From NCBI GenBank assembly GCA_034509495.1, contig CM067506.1:17931328-17995327 (forward strand): a stretch of 64,000 nt of DNA, written 5' to 3'. The position numbers and the translations under genes are program-made. Positions 1 through 14,530 of the stretch are shown piece by piece. The stretch's first letter is position 1. The number at the start of each line of letters is the position of its first letter. The stretch is from Acestrorhynchus altus. Taxonomy: Eukaryota > Chordata > Actinopteri > Characiformes > Acestrorhynchidae. The notes beneath the pieces were generated by a model. That model worked only from the letters and a program-made list of their open reading frames with translations, was not told the origin of the DNA and made no database searches.

Positions 1-1191
1 ACTTCTAATTATTATTAATTACTTTCTGTTCCTTTGCTTCAACACAGACTCTGTTTCCTGGGAATGTTTTAGACCAGATGTTTTATACCAACATTAGTGG
101 TTGAGGTTCAGCCACAAGAACATTATTCTGGATCACTTAACCCCCAACCTTTCATCCCAAGCCGGATGGTGCTCCATCCTCAGAACACAGTGTTACTGCT
201 CCACAGGCCAGTGAAATGGGGTGGAGGGTGCTTGGTAACTTTAGGTTGATCAAAGCGTCCTACTGTCACAGCTCATCTATAGAGACAGTACATGCAGTAC
301 ATGCATTTGAAACATATTAAAGTATCTGAAAGTACTAATTAGAAGAGGTATCTGAACACTGACATATTATGAACTCCATTGCCATACTATACCAAGACCA
401 TACCATGTGACTCGGTATTGAGCATTATGGTTCCCTCTCCATATATAGCTCAGACAACTTGGTAAAGACATCACTGCTGTGCTGTCCCAGTTGTCAATCA
501 ACTTTATTAGCCCTATCGTTTTCTGCAAGGGTGTTCCCTGAGGAAGCTCTGGGTAAATAACCCCACAGCACAAATTTATGCAAACTCACACAGATATTTG
601 AGTTGCCTGTGTCAGTGAAGCCAGCTTAGAAGGGGTCAACACAAAGGCAGAGCTGACATGAGCAAAGCTGGGTCTGTCTGTCTCTCTCATTTTCTCATTG
701 TCTTTCTTGTTTGTATTCTTTTGCCTGCGTGTCATTTACAAAATGCTAAAATGCTGTCATTCAAGCTTTTGTCAACCAGACTGGTTTATGACTAATGCCA
801 GCAACCTCCACATATTCTTTCCTGTTTACTCTTTGTCCAAAGGACTGACTGACGTAATGGTGGCAGTTTTAAAGGCGTGATTCACAGAATATGTTTTTTC
901 TTCTTTTTTTCTTTTGTTTCTTTCTTTTTTTCTTAGATGGTATCACCCCTGGCTTATAGATCCAAACAGTGTTTGAAAGAATTAGCAGTGTAGAAAACTA
1001 TAAATCTGGAAATGTGGTATAATCAAAACAGGCCTGTGCAGCACTTTAGTTTCAAAACCCCAAAACTGCTACATTACAGTCTTGGTTCATTTATTGACTC
1101 ATTCGCCAAATATTTACATAGATTATCCCAGCCAATTAGTGGAAGCCTTTTATCAGACCTAAGCTGTGACACAGTAAAACACAACAGCTAC
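1..1191. other. Mostly unassigned sequence with one MITE scrap
   Basis: No coding exon or RNA gene is recognised. A stretch near 165-260 (GGTGCTCCATCC followed by ACTGCTCCACAG) resembles the interior of the Tc1-type MITEs at 6,803, 36,010 and 59,930, so it may be a fragment of that family. A T-rich run lies at 894-934. Confidence 0.4.
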
Positions 1192-1877
1192 CTCAAGAGC
1201 AGGGTTTCTTAACCTGTGGGCTGGTGACCACAAGTGCACCCTGAAGCACTTTCTAGTGATCCACACACCCATCCTCATTGGGAGGCAGAAGCCTATAGTC
1301 TATATATTTATAGTATATCATTAATTATTAATATTAAAACAAATAAAAATGAATGATTAATAGAAATGAACAATTAACACCATCACAGAAGCATGCAAAT
1401 GAATCATCAGTTTGAGACTTCAACTGGCTGCAGGCACCTAGTGCAGACATCTGGTTGGATATAGAAGTTTCTTAAATGAAAAAGAACAGTGATGCTGTTC
1501 CTCAGAAAAAAGCAAAAAATCATCCGCAAGTACAACCCAGACGACATCAGATATGCTGTGATGGCATAAGTATGTTGACATGGGTCCTGACATGAGGCAG
1601 CTTTTGGGCCAATTAAAAAGGGAAATCCATATTTTGTAACTATACATGTCTCATGTGAGCAACAGATCTTTACTTCTTGTGTATGTGAGCTACATTCGGG
1701 ACAGATGTTTTTATGAGAACATGCTGTTTTTGACCTCAGTGTCTGCACATGAGAAATGCAAAACAAAATTTACATAAAAAATGAGTTTTTGTTGTGCGCT
1801 ATTATGCTGTCCAGTTTTAAACAGGTCAGCCATGAGGTGGAAAAGGTTGGGAAGCCTTTTGGGAACCTGCTCAAGAG
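1192..1877 (+). mobile_element. hAT (Charlie-like) DNA transposon relic with intact target duplication
   Basis: The element runs from CAGGGTTTCTTAACCTG at 1,200 to GGGAACCTG at 1,869. It is flanked by a perfect 8-bp direct repeat CTCAAGAG (1,192-1,199 and 1,870-1,877), the duplication length typical of hAT elements. The ends are imperfect inverted repeats of the CAGGG...AACC type. At about 1,508-1,560 the plus strand can be read as KKQKIIRKYNPDDIRY, similar to the start of hAT/ZBED-type transposases, but stops follow at once. At about 670 bp it is far too short to be autonomous. Its right end (GGTCAGCCATGAGGTGGAAAAGGTT region) is repeated in the related copy at 23,541. Confidence 0.7.
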
Positions 1878-2287
1878 GGATATGAATTGCGCGCAATAAA
1901 TTGACTCATTTTTATAGAGACAGGCATTTACATCATACCCAGTTTCTAGACAAAGGACAATTGGCTACTGTGTGAACCAGACCTTGTGACTTAGCTTTCT
2001 TCAACTAAGAGCAAGTGGGGAAGCTAAAGCCAGCAAAGCAAGTGGTATCCATGCTGCCAGGATAAACACTAACACTATCTGACTGGCTTAACCATCTCTT
2101 CTCATCAGTGTCTACTCCTGAAAACAATCTGGACTACCTCTGACTAGTGGCTCCAGGACCATGGTTGAGAAACACTTCTCTAAATTGCAATGAGATAAAC
2201 CAGGCAAGCCCACCATAAAAGGAAAATCAGCGTATTTATTTATGCAAAATAACAGGACTTTATATTTGCATTTGGTCAAACACCAGC
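1878..2287. other. Unassigned, with one MITE end fragment
   Basis: Around 2,140-2,180 the minus strand reads TTTCTCAACCATGGTCCTGG, the end of a common fish MITE also seen near 13,035 and 27,610. Nothing else is recognised. Confidence 0.45.
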
Positions 2288-2625
2288 ATCCATCCATCCA
2301 CTTATCTGTTTATTCCTTGTCTTGGTCACACTGGGTTCAGAGTATACCTGGACCATTGGGCACTAGACTGGAATTCCCCCTGGAATACAACACATAAGCA
2401 TTCATTTTGACAGTCACACCTAAGGGCAATTTAGCATGTCCAGTTCACTCAGTGGGTGTTTTTTAAGCAGGCAGGAGGAGACAAGAGATCCCAGAAACCC
2501 ACGTGAATACAGCAGAACATGCCAAATTCTGATGGACAATATTAAAACAGGGACTGAACCCACAACCCCAAGCCCCTGGAGCTATGAGGCAAGCACACTA
2601 CCAGCAACACGTCTGTGACACCGCA
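2288..2625 (-). mobile_element. SINE-like repeat with CATCCATC tail
   Basis: The sequence starts with a CATCCATCCATC run and ends with a tRNA-like promoter segment on the minus strand: GGTTCAGTCCC resembles a B box, and TGGTAGTGTGCTTGCC sits where the A box should be. Between them are phrases typical of a very abundant teleost repeat (CCTGGACCATTGGGC, CCCACGTGAATACAGCAGAA). The copy is diverged. Assignment rests on recalled teleost repeats and was not searched. Confidence 0.6.
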
Positions 2626-2929
2626 ACTAAAATCACATATACTGTACATTATTTTCATTATTTTTCAGTGCATGTTAAAATTAGAATATATCATGCAAGT
2701 ACATTCTTGTTGATTTAAATCAGACATCAGTGTTCCAAAATATTACAATATTTGCTTCAAGTTTGGAGTAAATTATAAAAGGTCTAAGCTCACAGTGTGT
2801 ACTTCAACACATGCATCCACAATCCAAACTGCTAATCTGATAGTGGTCCGAAGAACAATCATCTAAACTCACACAAGGCCATTGTTGGATGTTGTTACAG
2901 TGCTATTTCAAAGCACGGACAGTTGACTG

Positions 2930-3060
2930 GAAGAGGAAATGTGGTGACAAAAGGTGCACAAGCAACAGGGATGACCACAACCTTGAGAGGATTGCCAGAA
3001 AAATCAGTTCAAGGACTTGGGAGAGCTTCTCAAGGAATGGACTGAGGCTGGTGTCAGGGT
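2930..3060 (+). mobile_element. Tc1-like transposase N-terminal fragment
   Basis: The plus strand reads NRDDHNLERIARK, which fits the helix-turn-helix DNA-binding part of one teleost Tc1 transposase group. The following bases (AGGACTTGGGAGAGCTTC) continue the match in a shifted frame. The rest of the element is not visible, so this is a short broken piece. Confidence 0.5.
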
Positions 3061-4862
<1,802 letters not shown>

Positions 4863-4915
4863 ATTCAATACATAGAGAATAATATAATTCACTTGAATAA
4901 ATGTTTTGGCAAATA

Positions 4916-5085
4916 TTGACTCATTTTGAATTTGATGAATGCAACACATTCCAAAAAGTTGGGACAGGGACAACAAAACACTGGGAAAGTTGAGGAATGC
5001 TCAAAGCACACTGTTTGGAACATTCCACAGGTGAACAGGTTAACTGGAAACAGGTGAGTGTCATTATTGGGTACATTTGATGATG
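4916..5085. mobile_element. Widespread teleost DNA-transposon fragment
   Basis: CAACACATTCCAAAAAGTTG and GGAACATTCCACAGGTGAAC are phrases of a repeat common in teleost genomes that looks like the end of a DNA transposon. I cannot assign the superfamily. Confidence 0.5.
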
Positions 5086-5220
5086 GTGATGATCACAGCT
5101 GTTGATCACAGATCACCATCTTTTGACATATTCAACATTCATACAGTATTTCAGTATTCAAACTAAAGAGGACGTAAGACAACACCAGTTAAATAAACAA
5201 GACAAGATTATTTCTGTACT

Positions 5221-5222
<2 letters not shown>

Positions 5223-5281
<59 letters not shown>
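5223..5281. repeat. (CA)n microsatellite
   Basis: A pure CA dinucleotide array of about 29 units. Confidence 0.97.
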
Positions 5282-5283
<2 letters not shown>

Positions 5284-6802
5284 TATATATAGTTCACAGA
5301 CTGAACAGAGCTGGTTATTAGTCTTAGTTTCTTCTTTTTTAATTCATGTTCTAGCCTGTATCTGTTTACTTCCACCACTAGAGGACAGTCATAACTCAAT
5401 CTTGGCAAAACCCTGACCTGAAACTTTTGTCCATTATCACTCAGAACCTGGTCAAAAAGTAAATACAGTAAGAGTCAGAGTGTTGTCCTATACAGTGAAC
5501 TGTACTATAACTGTGTGCTGATTAGCATCTGCACTGGAGTGCTTTTTAAACTTGGATTTAGCGCATGAAGATGAACAGTGTTTTCAATTCTGTACACTGG
5601 AACATTGTCTAAATGTGCAAATGCTGGATAGAGTAAACACTGAAACAATGACCTCTATCTCCAGATACCAGTGTGACCAGTGAGTCAGTGCTTGGGGGTG
5701 ATTCTGAAGCCATATGAATAGTTTTCTGGGAAATGTTTGGGTTGAGTCCCAGACAGAACAGCACATGGTACAAAATTCAATAAGGCACAAATATTGTCTC
5801 AGATTCCAGAACACCGCAACATTTCAGGCCTCAGCAGATTTTGTATACTTTGACTTTAAAGTGTCAGTCTCAGTTAGCTTTTACTGTGAGCATCTCAGGG
5901 TGTGAACAGCTCTCACTACTGAAGAGTGTGATGTGTCCAGCTGAGGCCCTCAGTAAGTCTATGAAAGACTGAAGTGTCATGGCAGCTGCTGAAGGTATAT
6001 TATATTTTCCCATGTTTCTTTGTCATGTCTCTCACTCTCTCTCTTTCATCATCTCACACAGACATATTCTCATGCATCTACAGTGACAAGTGCTTGAGAA
6101 GCACTAAATCTTAGCCCATAATGCCTTTCACAGGCCCTGAAATGGAGCTGGTGGGCCACAGCTTTATGGCCCTCTCTGGCATGCAGAATAGATGCAGAAG
6201 TCATAACAACACACACATGGCCTGACTATGGCTTTCTCTGAGTATCTCCCTCAAATGGAGTGAAGTTTAATTGAGTTAGATGATCCCTCTAAAATATCCT
6301 GGATTAAAGCTTATCACACAGAGTGTTTATCTCAGAGAGGATGTACTATAAGGGTTTAACCCAGTTAACAATGCACATATACACACGCAGTGTGCCAGAT
6401 AGCCTATCACTCCGCTGAATCACCCTCAGCTCCAGGGGTTTCCTGAGGTACAGCTGATGCAGGATTACTGTGTGTTTAAAGGTAAAGTAACTTGACTCAT
6501 GTTGCTGAGCTGAAGCATCTGCCTACTTTACCTCTGAGCTTCTCTTGGGAAGGCTTGGGTAAGAGGATTATATTCACGTTTGAGCTCAGTGGGGAAGCCA
6601 TTGGAGTAGGTGTGTGAATTTTGTCCATTACCTCCAACCTCCCATGACCATACACACATCTGCAGAGCTGTCAATAGAGGTTATCTGATTTTATTATATA
6701 ATAACACAGTAATCCCATTCCTGCACCAAGGCATCCTTTATCACAGAGCGATTAACACTCAAAGGAATACTCCAGCATTTTTCAACCTTATCACTGTTGG
6801 TC
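5282..6802. other. Unassigned non-coding sequence
   Basis: No repeat or exon is recognised. The stretch 5,900-6,600 is free of simple repeats and of visible transposon scars, so it could hold conserved non-coding elements; this cannot be judged without an alignment. Confidence 0.5.
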
Positions 6803-7730
6803 TACACTATATGGAAAAGGTATATGGATACTTGCAAAATCAGGGGATTTATAAAAAGTGTAGCCTGCTTTTGTTGGAGTAACTGTCTCTATTTTACCGG
6901 CAATTTTGGAGGATTGCTGTGAGCAGGGGCATCATGGGTGGGTAATGGTGGACCTGCAGGGTTAGAGGTCTCTAGGACTGGATTAAAGGGGGGACAACAC
7001 CCGCACCCAAACAGCTGTACCCAGGGCCCAAGATTTGATGCTATCCTGGCTGTTAGGATTGCACTAGCTTTTTAGTATTCTGCTCAACATTTTGGTGGAA
7101 CACATTTAGGGCCACTATATCTTTCTGAAGCAGGTGTTAAACTCACCTCACCCTGATTGTGCCATCTCTGCCAAATGGCAGAGGTATGATGGTCTAAATA
7201 ACAATAGTTTACTATACCTTTCAACAATATGCCTTATCATTTCTTATCTGTAGAAGAAGCCAACAAGAAGTAAATCACACCACACAGCCAGTAAATCTGT
7301 TTAAAAGTCACAAACATTAGTCTATGTGGGGGTCTGGGGGGTGTCTTTGTTTAAATGTTTACTAAATGTTTTAGTGTTGTCCCATTCAAATAAAAAAATA
7401 TAAATAAAAATAAAAATAATAAATAAATCTTGTTGAGGATGTTAGGGAGGACAGGATGTTGGAGTATCACCACACCACCCTTTTTCAAACTCCCCATCTC
7501 ATCTCAAAACTACTGGATAGAGAACACAGTTTCACTGCTCAACAGCTTTAGTCTCGGTGCCAATTGGTTCATGTTCATCTGCTCCAGAGAGTCCTAGTGT
7601 ATTGGCAGTACTTTTATAAAAGCTGTATGTGTGCATTTGCACATCTGTGTTAGCAATGTGTGCAATTTAAAGTAGCCGAAAGCATTCACTAATAGGGGTG
7701 TCCACAAATATTTGGACATATAGATTGTAT
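6803..7730. mobile_element. Tc1/mariner-type MITE, long copy
   Basis: The left end CACTATATGGAAAAGGTAT follows a TA at 6,803-6,804. The right end, GGTGTCCACAAATATTTGG to about 7,729, is its approximate inverted repeat (family form: ACACTATATGGACAAAAGT...GGACACC). The interior from about 7,500 is shared with the copies at 36,010 and 59,930 (ACTGCTC..., GGTTCATGTT..CTCTGC). No transposase frame remains. An A-rich run at about 7,390-7,430 is internal. Confidence 0.7.
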
Positions 7731-10529
7731 TTATCCTATAGATCTAAAGCCTTCAACAGTTTAGCCACAAAAATATATTCTACTATTGAAGTGGCAGAAA
7801 TGCAGTACAAGTTCAAATAGAACACGATTAAACTTAAACCTATACAGATTTTGAATTAACGTTGTAGTTTAGCCCATGACTAGGTGTAATCAGTGTCTAT
7901 GAAAACAGGCCAAGGCTGTTAGTGCAGGTCAAAGCATGTCATTGTCACATGTAATGAATAGTTAAGCGCATATTAAAAACATATTTATGGGAAACAGTAA
8001 GCAGATTAATGAATGTCACTGAGTAAACATAAGCCTATATTATTAAAGAGTAATTCCAACGATTTCTGCAGAATTAATTTGAAAAGATATAAACAAAGTT
8101 ATTCTGATTGGGTTGATGTGAAATGTCTGTAAGACATATAATGCTCTATGTGTCTTGTCATTATGAGAACAATCTGAACTGTTGTCTGAATACTATGGTA
8201 CAGATGGGTGGGAACACAGCCTGTTCTAACACTGCTCTTATAAAGACAAAGCGTGAAAAAACATTGAATTGTGAATTGTTTACAACAATTTTCAAAGTTC
8301 ATTTATTTCCATTGTTACAAACCAGCTGAAAGTCTTTATCCACTGACTTGTGCACTAACATGCCCTTTTTTATTAATTTCATATATTGTTTTTATTATTT
8401 TTTAAATATATATTTTTTTCTTTACATTTTATCCCAGCATCACTAATCAATTTAACTACTTTAATACTGTAATACTCCCTAATCAGATACACAATTGACC
8501 CCAATATCCTCAAATGGGATTCCCCTCACCCTGTCCTTGAGCCACCAGGTCTCCTTAAACATCCCAGGCTTTCAGCAGACAGAGTGGTTGAGCAAGTGCC
8601 TCTGCCATGGTAATTTAAAGGTCAAATATTTTGAGCTTGACATTATTTCAGTGGTGACCTTTGCATTTTGCTTCCTTGTTCTTCTAAAGGCTAAAGTGTA
8701 GCTGTTTTGGCATATGTGGAACACCAGAGGGCTTTAGTATGTCCTGGCTGGATGTGATGTTTTATGTTTGCTGGATTGTTATCTCTGTGGCCACCACAAT
8801 AGCTCTTTTTGTCTCAAAATGCTGAACAGGGTAGAGCCTGGGCCCCACTAATGACTGCACTGAGGAATCTTACCAGAGTCTTGGCAGACAGAAAGGGACA
8901 ATGCAGGTGCTTGTGCCAGCAGAAGAACATGCTCATCTGCTTGTATTTGTTTATGCATTGTCTCTAGGCTCTATGAGACTTTGCACACTCATCATCGAGG
9001 GCCAACTGCATGCATGTCGATGCACAGACGTTTTCACATTTCTTGCATGCATTGTCTGAAGAGCAGTCTTGTGGTGTGGAGAGGTTAGGGTGAGTGGTCA
9101 TGGAACTTTGTCTCTACCACTTGATTAAAATCCCATTCATCCAACATGATCCAGACTTGCAGACTCCATAGCATTTGTGCAAAGAGCCTCATAGAAAATA
9201 GGCTTAGAGGTCTGGAATGTTAGGTAGCATTAGAAAGTATTCACTGTGGGGCCTCTAAAGTCTAGTCTTTAACTTAAGACCTTGCTGGGTTGTACTCTAG
9301 AAAGGGCTAAAAGTGAAAACCACAAAGTGCTGGACGTGATGGATGTGAGCTGGAGCTGTTTAGAGCCAGGCTGTAGAAGGGAGGGGAATGACACAGCTCA
9401 GTATTTCCATATGGCCCAAATCAACCCCACTCAGGGCTGCCTTTGGAGTGTGCAGCGATTCAAGCCAGTTTGTTTTCACTTCTGATGAAAGTCTTCAAGA
9501 TCAGACTGGAAAAGATGAAGAAAGAGGAGCTTGAGAACAGAGGGAAAGCAGGAACAGCTGCACTGGAATTGCTCCTGCTGTTTGTCCCTGTTCCTACATA
9601 TGAATGTGAAGGGATGACTGCAGATAATGGTGCCCAGTCAGACAGTGTTTTAACATGGATTGTGGTAGCAGAAGTAAACACTCACCAAAGACCTGTTGCA
9701 ACCTGGACCACAGCAGTTTGTCTTGGATTTTATTTTTTACAAACCCAGATGTTTGCATCACATATGGTCAGATGATCAGTAGTCCGGTCACGATAATTAC
9801 ATCAACATATCTTACTATATAGATGCGACCTCAGCATTTTTTGCTGACCTCAATATTACCCATTACCCCTTGTGTTCACTTGCATGTATTTTATCCAGTC
9901 AAACTGTCCTGTTCTCTTTGCTGCTCTCTGTCTCTGTGAGAAAGGTTCCTGTATCTTCTGTAACTGTACAGTAGCCCTTACATATAAATGAAAACTAAAG
10001 AATGTCAAGGGTAATCTTCCACACTCATTCTGCCGTGGGACATGCAACACAGCAGTCAGATTCTGACAGAGACATCAAGAAACTTGTTGTCCATCAACAT
10101 CAAGCACGCACCTCTCTACAAACCAATGCAGCCCATGTAGGCAATAACAATAGGATAATATAAAAAAGGCCATTTGTGACCAAAAACTGATCAGAACAGA
10201 GAGTTTTGTGTTCCAAGAAGAATCCATTAATGTGAACATTCTGCTATGTCAACTTTGTTTAAAGGGGATTTTATTTTATGTATGTTTAGTTAAGTAAGAT
10301 AAACATTCTTTATAATGTCTGAATATTCTTAATTATCAAGTCTATTGCTCTTTTAAATGGTGTAATTAAATTATTTTGTTATTAAATTATTACTGTATTA
10401 TTACTGTATTACTGTATTGTCTTAAAATGACAATAATATAATTTATTGCTATTTCTATTGTTTAAAAAGGTTATTTTGATCATAGAAAACTATAATCATA
10501 TTGTACATGTATACCTGTATATATGACGT
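7731..10529. other. Unassigned non-coding sequence
   Basis: About 2.8 kb with no recognised exon, RNA gene or transposon. The longest open frame (9,443-9,775, 110 codons, plus) overlaps a minus-strand frame, has no recognisable domain and no splice context. Confidence 0.55.
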
Positions 10530-11305
10530 TTCTGTACCTGCCATCAAGCCCAGCAAGATTGAGCTGCTATTCATTCCTGGAACCACTGGTCCAAATCCTG
10601 ATCTTGCCATTTCCCTTGAGAACTCTCTGGTCACTCCACTCCACTCCAGTGTGGATGATCAGTTATCGTTCTTGACTCATGTTGCAAACCTGACTCGTTC
10701 ATGCAGATTTCTCCTTTACAACATCAGGAGAATTCAACCTTGTCTGTTTACAGAGGCCTCTCAGGTGTTTGTTCAGTCTCTTGTCATTTCAAGACTAGAC
10801 TACTGCAACTCCCTCCTAGCTGGCCTTCTTATGTGGACCATCAGGTCCTTGCAACTCATCCAAAATGCAGCAGCACAAATCACCTTCAATGTTCCCAAGT
10901 TCAGTCATGTAACTCCATTGCTGCGTTCCATTCATTCCTGTAGCTGCGTGCATCAGGTTCAAAAGCTTGATGCTAGCCTACAAAGCCAAAAATGGACCAG
11001 CCCCTCTGTACTAGATGGGAATCAAGTACATCTTGGCTTGACCCACCATCCCTCAAGTCACTCTCTGTCCTCAAATGCAGACTGAAGACGCATCTCTTTC
11101 AAGAGCATTTCATTCATCAAAGGTTTATAATTATACTGAATCTTGTCACTGATCTGACATTTGTTTTTGGCAGAATTTAAGTTTGACGAATCTCTGGATT
11201 CTAGTCTCTACTAAGGATATCTGAGTGAACAGCAAAGCACTTTTGTAAGTCGCTCTGGATAAGGGCATCTGCCAAATGCTGCAAATGTAAATCTAAATGT
11301 AAAAT
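10530..11305 (+). mobile_element. L2-type LINE, 3' copy 1
   Basis: This is a 5'-truncated non-LTR retrotransposon. The plus-strand frame ending at 11,085 carries the C-terminal part of the reverse transcriptase, with LVISRLDYCNSLLAGL and LQLIQNAAAQ as clear L2 hallmarks; the catalytic palm domain is absent. The 3' tail contains GTAAGTCGCTCTGGATAAGG and ends in short AAATGTAAATC-type repeats, as in fish L2. Compared with the copy at 49,330 it has a small internal deletion after VDDQLSF's upstream segment and frame damage near 10,930. It cannot move by itself. L2 tails like this are the template for the SINE at 33,940. Confidence 0.9.
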
Positions 11306-11527
11306 TGCAATTTTATTCAGCCTGCAGTATCTTGCTTTTTCTAATTGAGTTTCTGATTAGATATCTAGTTTATTATCCTGACCAAATGAATGAATAAAAG
11401 CTCTCCCAAAGCATCTGACATTGTGCAATTTGTGAATTGAGTTTATTACATATTTGTGCACTAAATACAGCAAGTAGCAGTAGTAAAACACCTCTTTTTC
11501 AACATAAGGTTATGACGGGACTAAAGT

Positions 11528-11640
11528 AGAATAGAATAGAATAGAATAGAATAGAATAGAATAGAATAGAATAGAATAGAATAGAATAGAACTTTATTGA
11601 TCCCTTGAGGGGGTTCCTTCAGGGAACTTAAGGAAGAATT
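11528..11640 (-). mobile_element. LINE 3' end with (ATAGA)n tail
   Basis: A pentamer ATAGA array (about 11,528-11,590) is followed by ACTTTATTGATCCCTTGAGG. Read on the minus strand this is the common fish Rex/CR1-like LINE 3' end (GGGATCAATAAAGT) followed by its microsatellite tail. Only the last ~50 bases of the element are present. Confidence 0.65.
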
Positions 11641-13635
11641 CTATTCTAAAGTAATTGGACCAGCAGGTAATAAGGACTGTAATTTTCTCAGGGGATGAGG
11701 GGGAAAATCCCTGAAATGGCCAGTCTGGAAGAAAAAAAAAAAGACTACAACCTACAAGGGGTAATTACTGCTGGCCCATCTGAATTAGCCAAAGATGTTT
11801 AGTTTTGGGATTGGGTGTGTACAGATAATAGCACCTCAGATTAAATGTTTCATTCTGGGTACTCCAGACATTGGCTCCAGATATTATCACAAACTCTTTT
11901 TGTAGTTTACTGAATCTGGGCTGTGAGCATGTGACAGTGGTGGCGACAACTATTCACAAAGCTATGTATGGGATTTCCCTAGACGGCATCTGATTCAGAT
12001 TTTGTTCTCACCACTAAATTTCAAGGCTTTAATTTTTTATAATTCCAGGAGACAGTGGCCAATTCCATAAGTCTCAAGGCCAAAGCTTGAGGCTTGGCAA
12101 CCGTACGTACCCTCAGTCTCAATGAATCATTATCCGTACAGCACATTCACTCATCCATACTTATGCACAATGCAGAATATGAGTGCAACCAAGCATAATG
12201 TGCAAAATATCACGTGCAATAATTGTTAAATTTACACTCTGGAGCTAGATTTTTTCATTTCTGCTTGAGACAAATTCAACATAATGCCAAACACAACTGT
12301 CTCAGACAATTCCTCTGAGGTGAGACCTAAATAAGGAAAGTTAGACAGCGTCAGTTAATTTGCCCCTGTGAGTTGACGTTCATGTATTAAAGGATTTCGC
12401 GCTGCTGATTACATAAGTTGCACAGAGACAGTTCAGTTACTAAAATGCTGTGGGGATTGATGGGGAGCACAAAGAGTTTTCATTCCTCTTTTCATTTCAT
12501 GCTACACCATATGAATCTTTTCCATCATTTTGAGGTTATGTGGAATTCTAATCACACTTCCAGTTTCCTTCTAGTTCCACTTCCAGTGGAGTTCAGTGCG
12601 CCTGGAATTTAGCCCCTTAACTTTTCTCATGGAGATCCACCCCAAGCACATGCGGTGGTCGTTACACGCAGAAGTGCTTTCAGGGGTCCTTTGCATCTCC
12701 CTCTTAAGTTCCCAAGATTTTATCTTAGACTGTGTTTATGTGAAGATCCATTCTCCTGCTTAAGGTTGTGACATTAAGCTACCATTTTAGCAAGTCTAGC
12801 ATAAATTCATGAGCAGCTATATCATACAAATAATAAAATACTCTTCCCAGGGCAGTTCCAGATCACGCTATCTCACCCTTGAGATTTATGGGTCTGAAGC
12901 TCCGCAGCTTTCTGAGGTGAGCCATCTGGATATGGCTCAGTGCGTCATATTTTACTCCAAAACTGCTGGAATCTTGAATTTTCTCCTCTTCCTATTGTAC
13001 ACTATTTCAGCCTAAAGACTCAAAGATACACTCTGGAACAGTGGGTCCCAACCCTGGTGCTCTGCCCACATTTTATAGTTTGCTCTGTACTCATCACATC
13101 TGATTCATAAACTGCTAAAATGTGCATTGTCATTAAGTCATTCATTAAGTCATTCAATGTCAATGTCTTTCATTACGAGGACAGAATATTGATGTTCAGT
13201 TTAACCTTGAATTATTACATGTTGGTAACCTGATTCTCAAACCCTGGTGCATCAGGAAAGCAGTTTACATAACATGGCTTTTATTTAATTCAAAATAAGA
13301 TCATTGCTGTTTTCAAGAAACACCAGGCAGTCAGGGCCCGATTAACATTTGGGCTAGGTGAGGATGAGGCCTCCTGGACTCAATATGCAAGTGGCCACAT
13401 GTTTAGCTGTGGAGGTGAGGGAAGACTGTGCAGTTCTGTTGGTTACATAATTGATTTTCCAGCAAAATTGCTTGTTCAGCAACTCACATCACAATCCATG
13501 CCTGTCAGAGTTTTAATGGTTTAAATGAAACCATGCTGTTCCTAGTATAAAACGCTGTTTTTAATATGAACAGACATTTCAAATTGTTTTCTTAAACCCC
13601 ACCTTATTTAACTTGTTATCCAGTCTCTGATTAGC
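11641..13635. other. Mostly unassigned; two MITE end fragments
   Basis: Near 13,038 the plus strand reads GTGGGTCCCAACCCTGGTGC, and near 13,232 TTCTCAAACCCTGGTGCATC. Both look like ends of the MITE family at 27,605. The rest, including 11,641-13,030, shows no gene or known repeat. Confidence 0.45.
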
Positions 13636-14530
13636 ATCCAAAACTTCGCCTGGCACACTGCTGCAGGGTAGTAACTAACAAACCAGCCAGCACACCTCTC
13701 AGCTGCAGAGATCCAGTGCATCCTAAAGCGGTCATCACACCATCTGGCATATCCTTAAACAGTGAGCACACCAAACAGCACATCCTAGAGTAGCCAGCGC
13801 ACCATCTGGCATGTCCTAACATCAGCCAACACACCAAATAGCACATTCTAAAGCTGCCAGCACTTTAACGGACACACCATCCTGTACATCTTAAACCAAC
13901 CAGAAGACTAACTGGCACATCTTAAAGAAGCCCACACACCATCCTGTGCATCTTAAACCAACCAGCACACCAACTGGCACATCTTAAGCAGCCCACACAC
14001 CATCCTGTGCATCTTAAACCAACCAGCAAACCTACTGGCACATCTTAAAACAGCCCACACACCATCCTGTGCATCTTAAACCAACCAGCAAACCTACTGG
14101 CACATCTTAAAGCAGCCCACACACCATCCTGTGCATCTTAAACCAACCAGAAGACCAAGTGGCACATCTTAAAGCAGCCCAAACACCATCCTGTGCATCT
14201 TAAACCAACCAGCACACCAACTGGCACATCTTAAAGCAGCCCAAACACCATCCTGTGCATCTTAAACCAACCAGCACACCAACTGACACATCTTAAAGCA
14301 GCCCAAACACCATCCTGTGCATCTTAAACCAACCAGCACACCAACTGACACATCTTAAAGCAGCCCACACACCATCCTGTGCATCTTAAACCAACCAGCA
14401 AACCAACTTGCACATCTTATACCAAACACTAGCTGGCACATTGTAAAGCAACCAGCACAGCAACCAGCACATCTTAACATTGCTGGCACATGATCCAGCT
14501 CATTCTATAGCTGCCAGCACACTACACAGC
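13636..14530. repeat. 31-bp minisatellite organised into a 62-bp higher-order repeat
   Basis: The core holds nine units starting at 13,877, 13,939, 14,000, 14,062, 14,124, 14,186, 14,248, 14,310 and 14,372. All spacings are 62 bp except one of 61. Each 62-bp unit is two diverged 31-bp halves, one beginning CATCTTAAACCAACCAGC and the other CATCTTAAAGCAGCCCAC. On both sides are older 31-32-bp monomers with the same CAT-CTTAAA start (for example near 13,717, 13,748 and 13,779). The array is therefore a 31-bp repeat whose paired form was later amplified. The minus-strand open frame inside it is a by-product. Confidence 0.92.

Noticed and set aside
9060..9145. tRNA-like stretch (GAGAGGTTAGGGTGAGTGG to AAAATCCCATTC)
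   Set aside because: No cloverleaf can be drawn and no SINE body follows; at most a very old SINE scrap.
13877..14433. Possible CRISPR-like array
   Set aside because: The units are tandem 62-bp repeats without unique spacers, in a vertebrate genome; it is a minisatellite.
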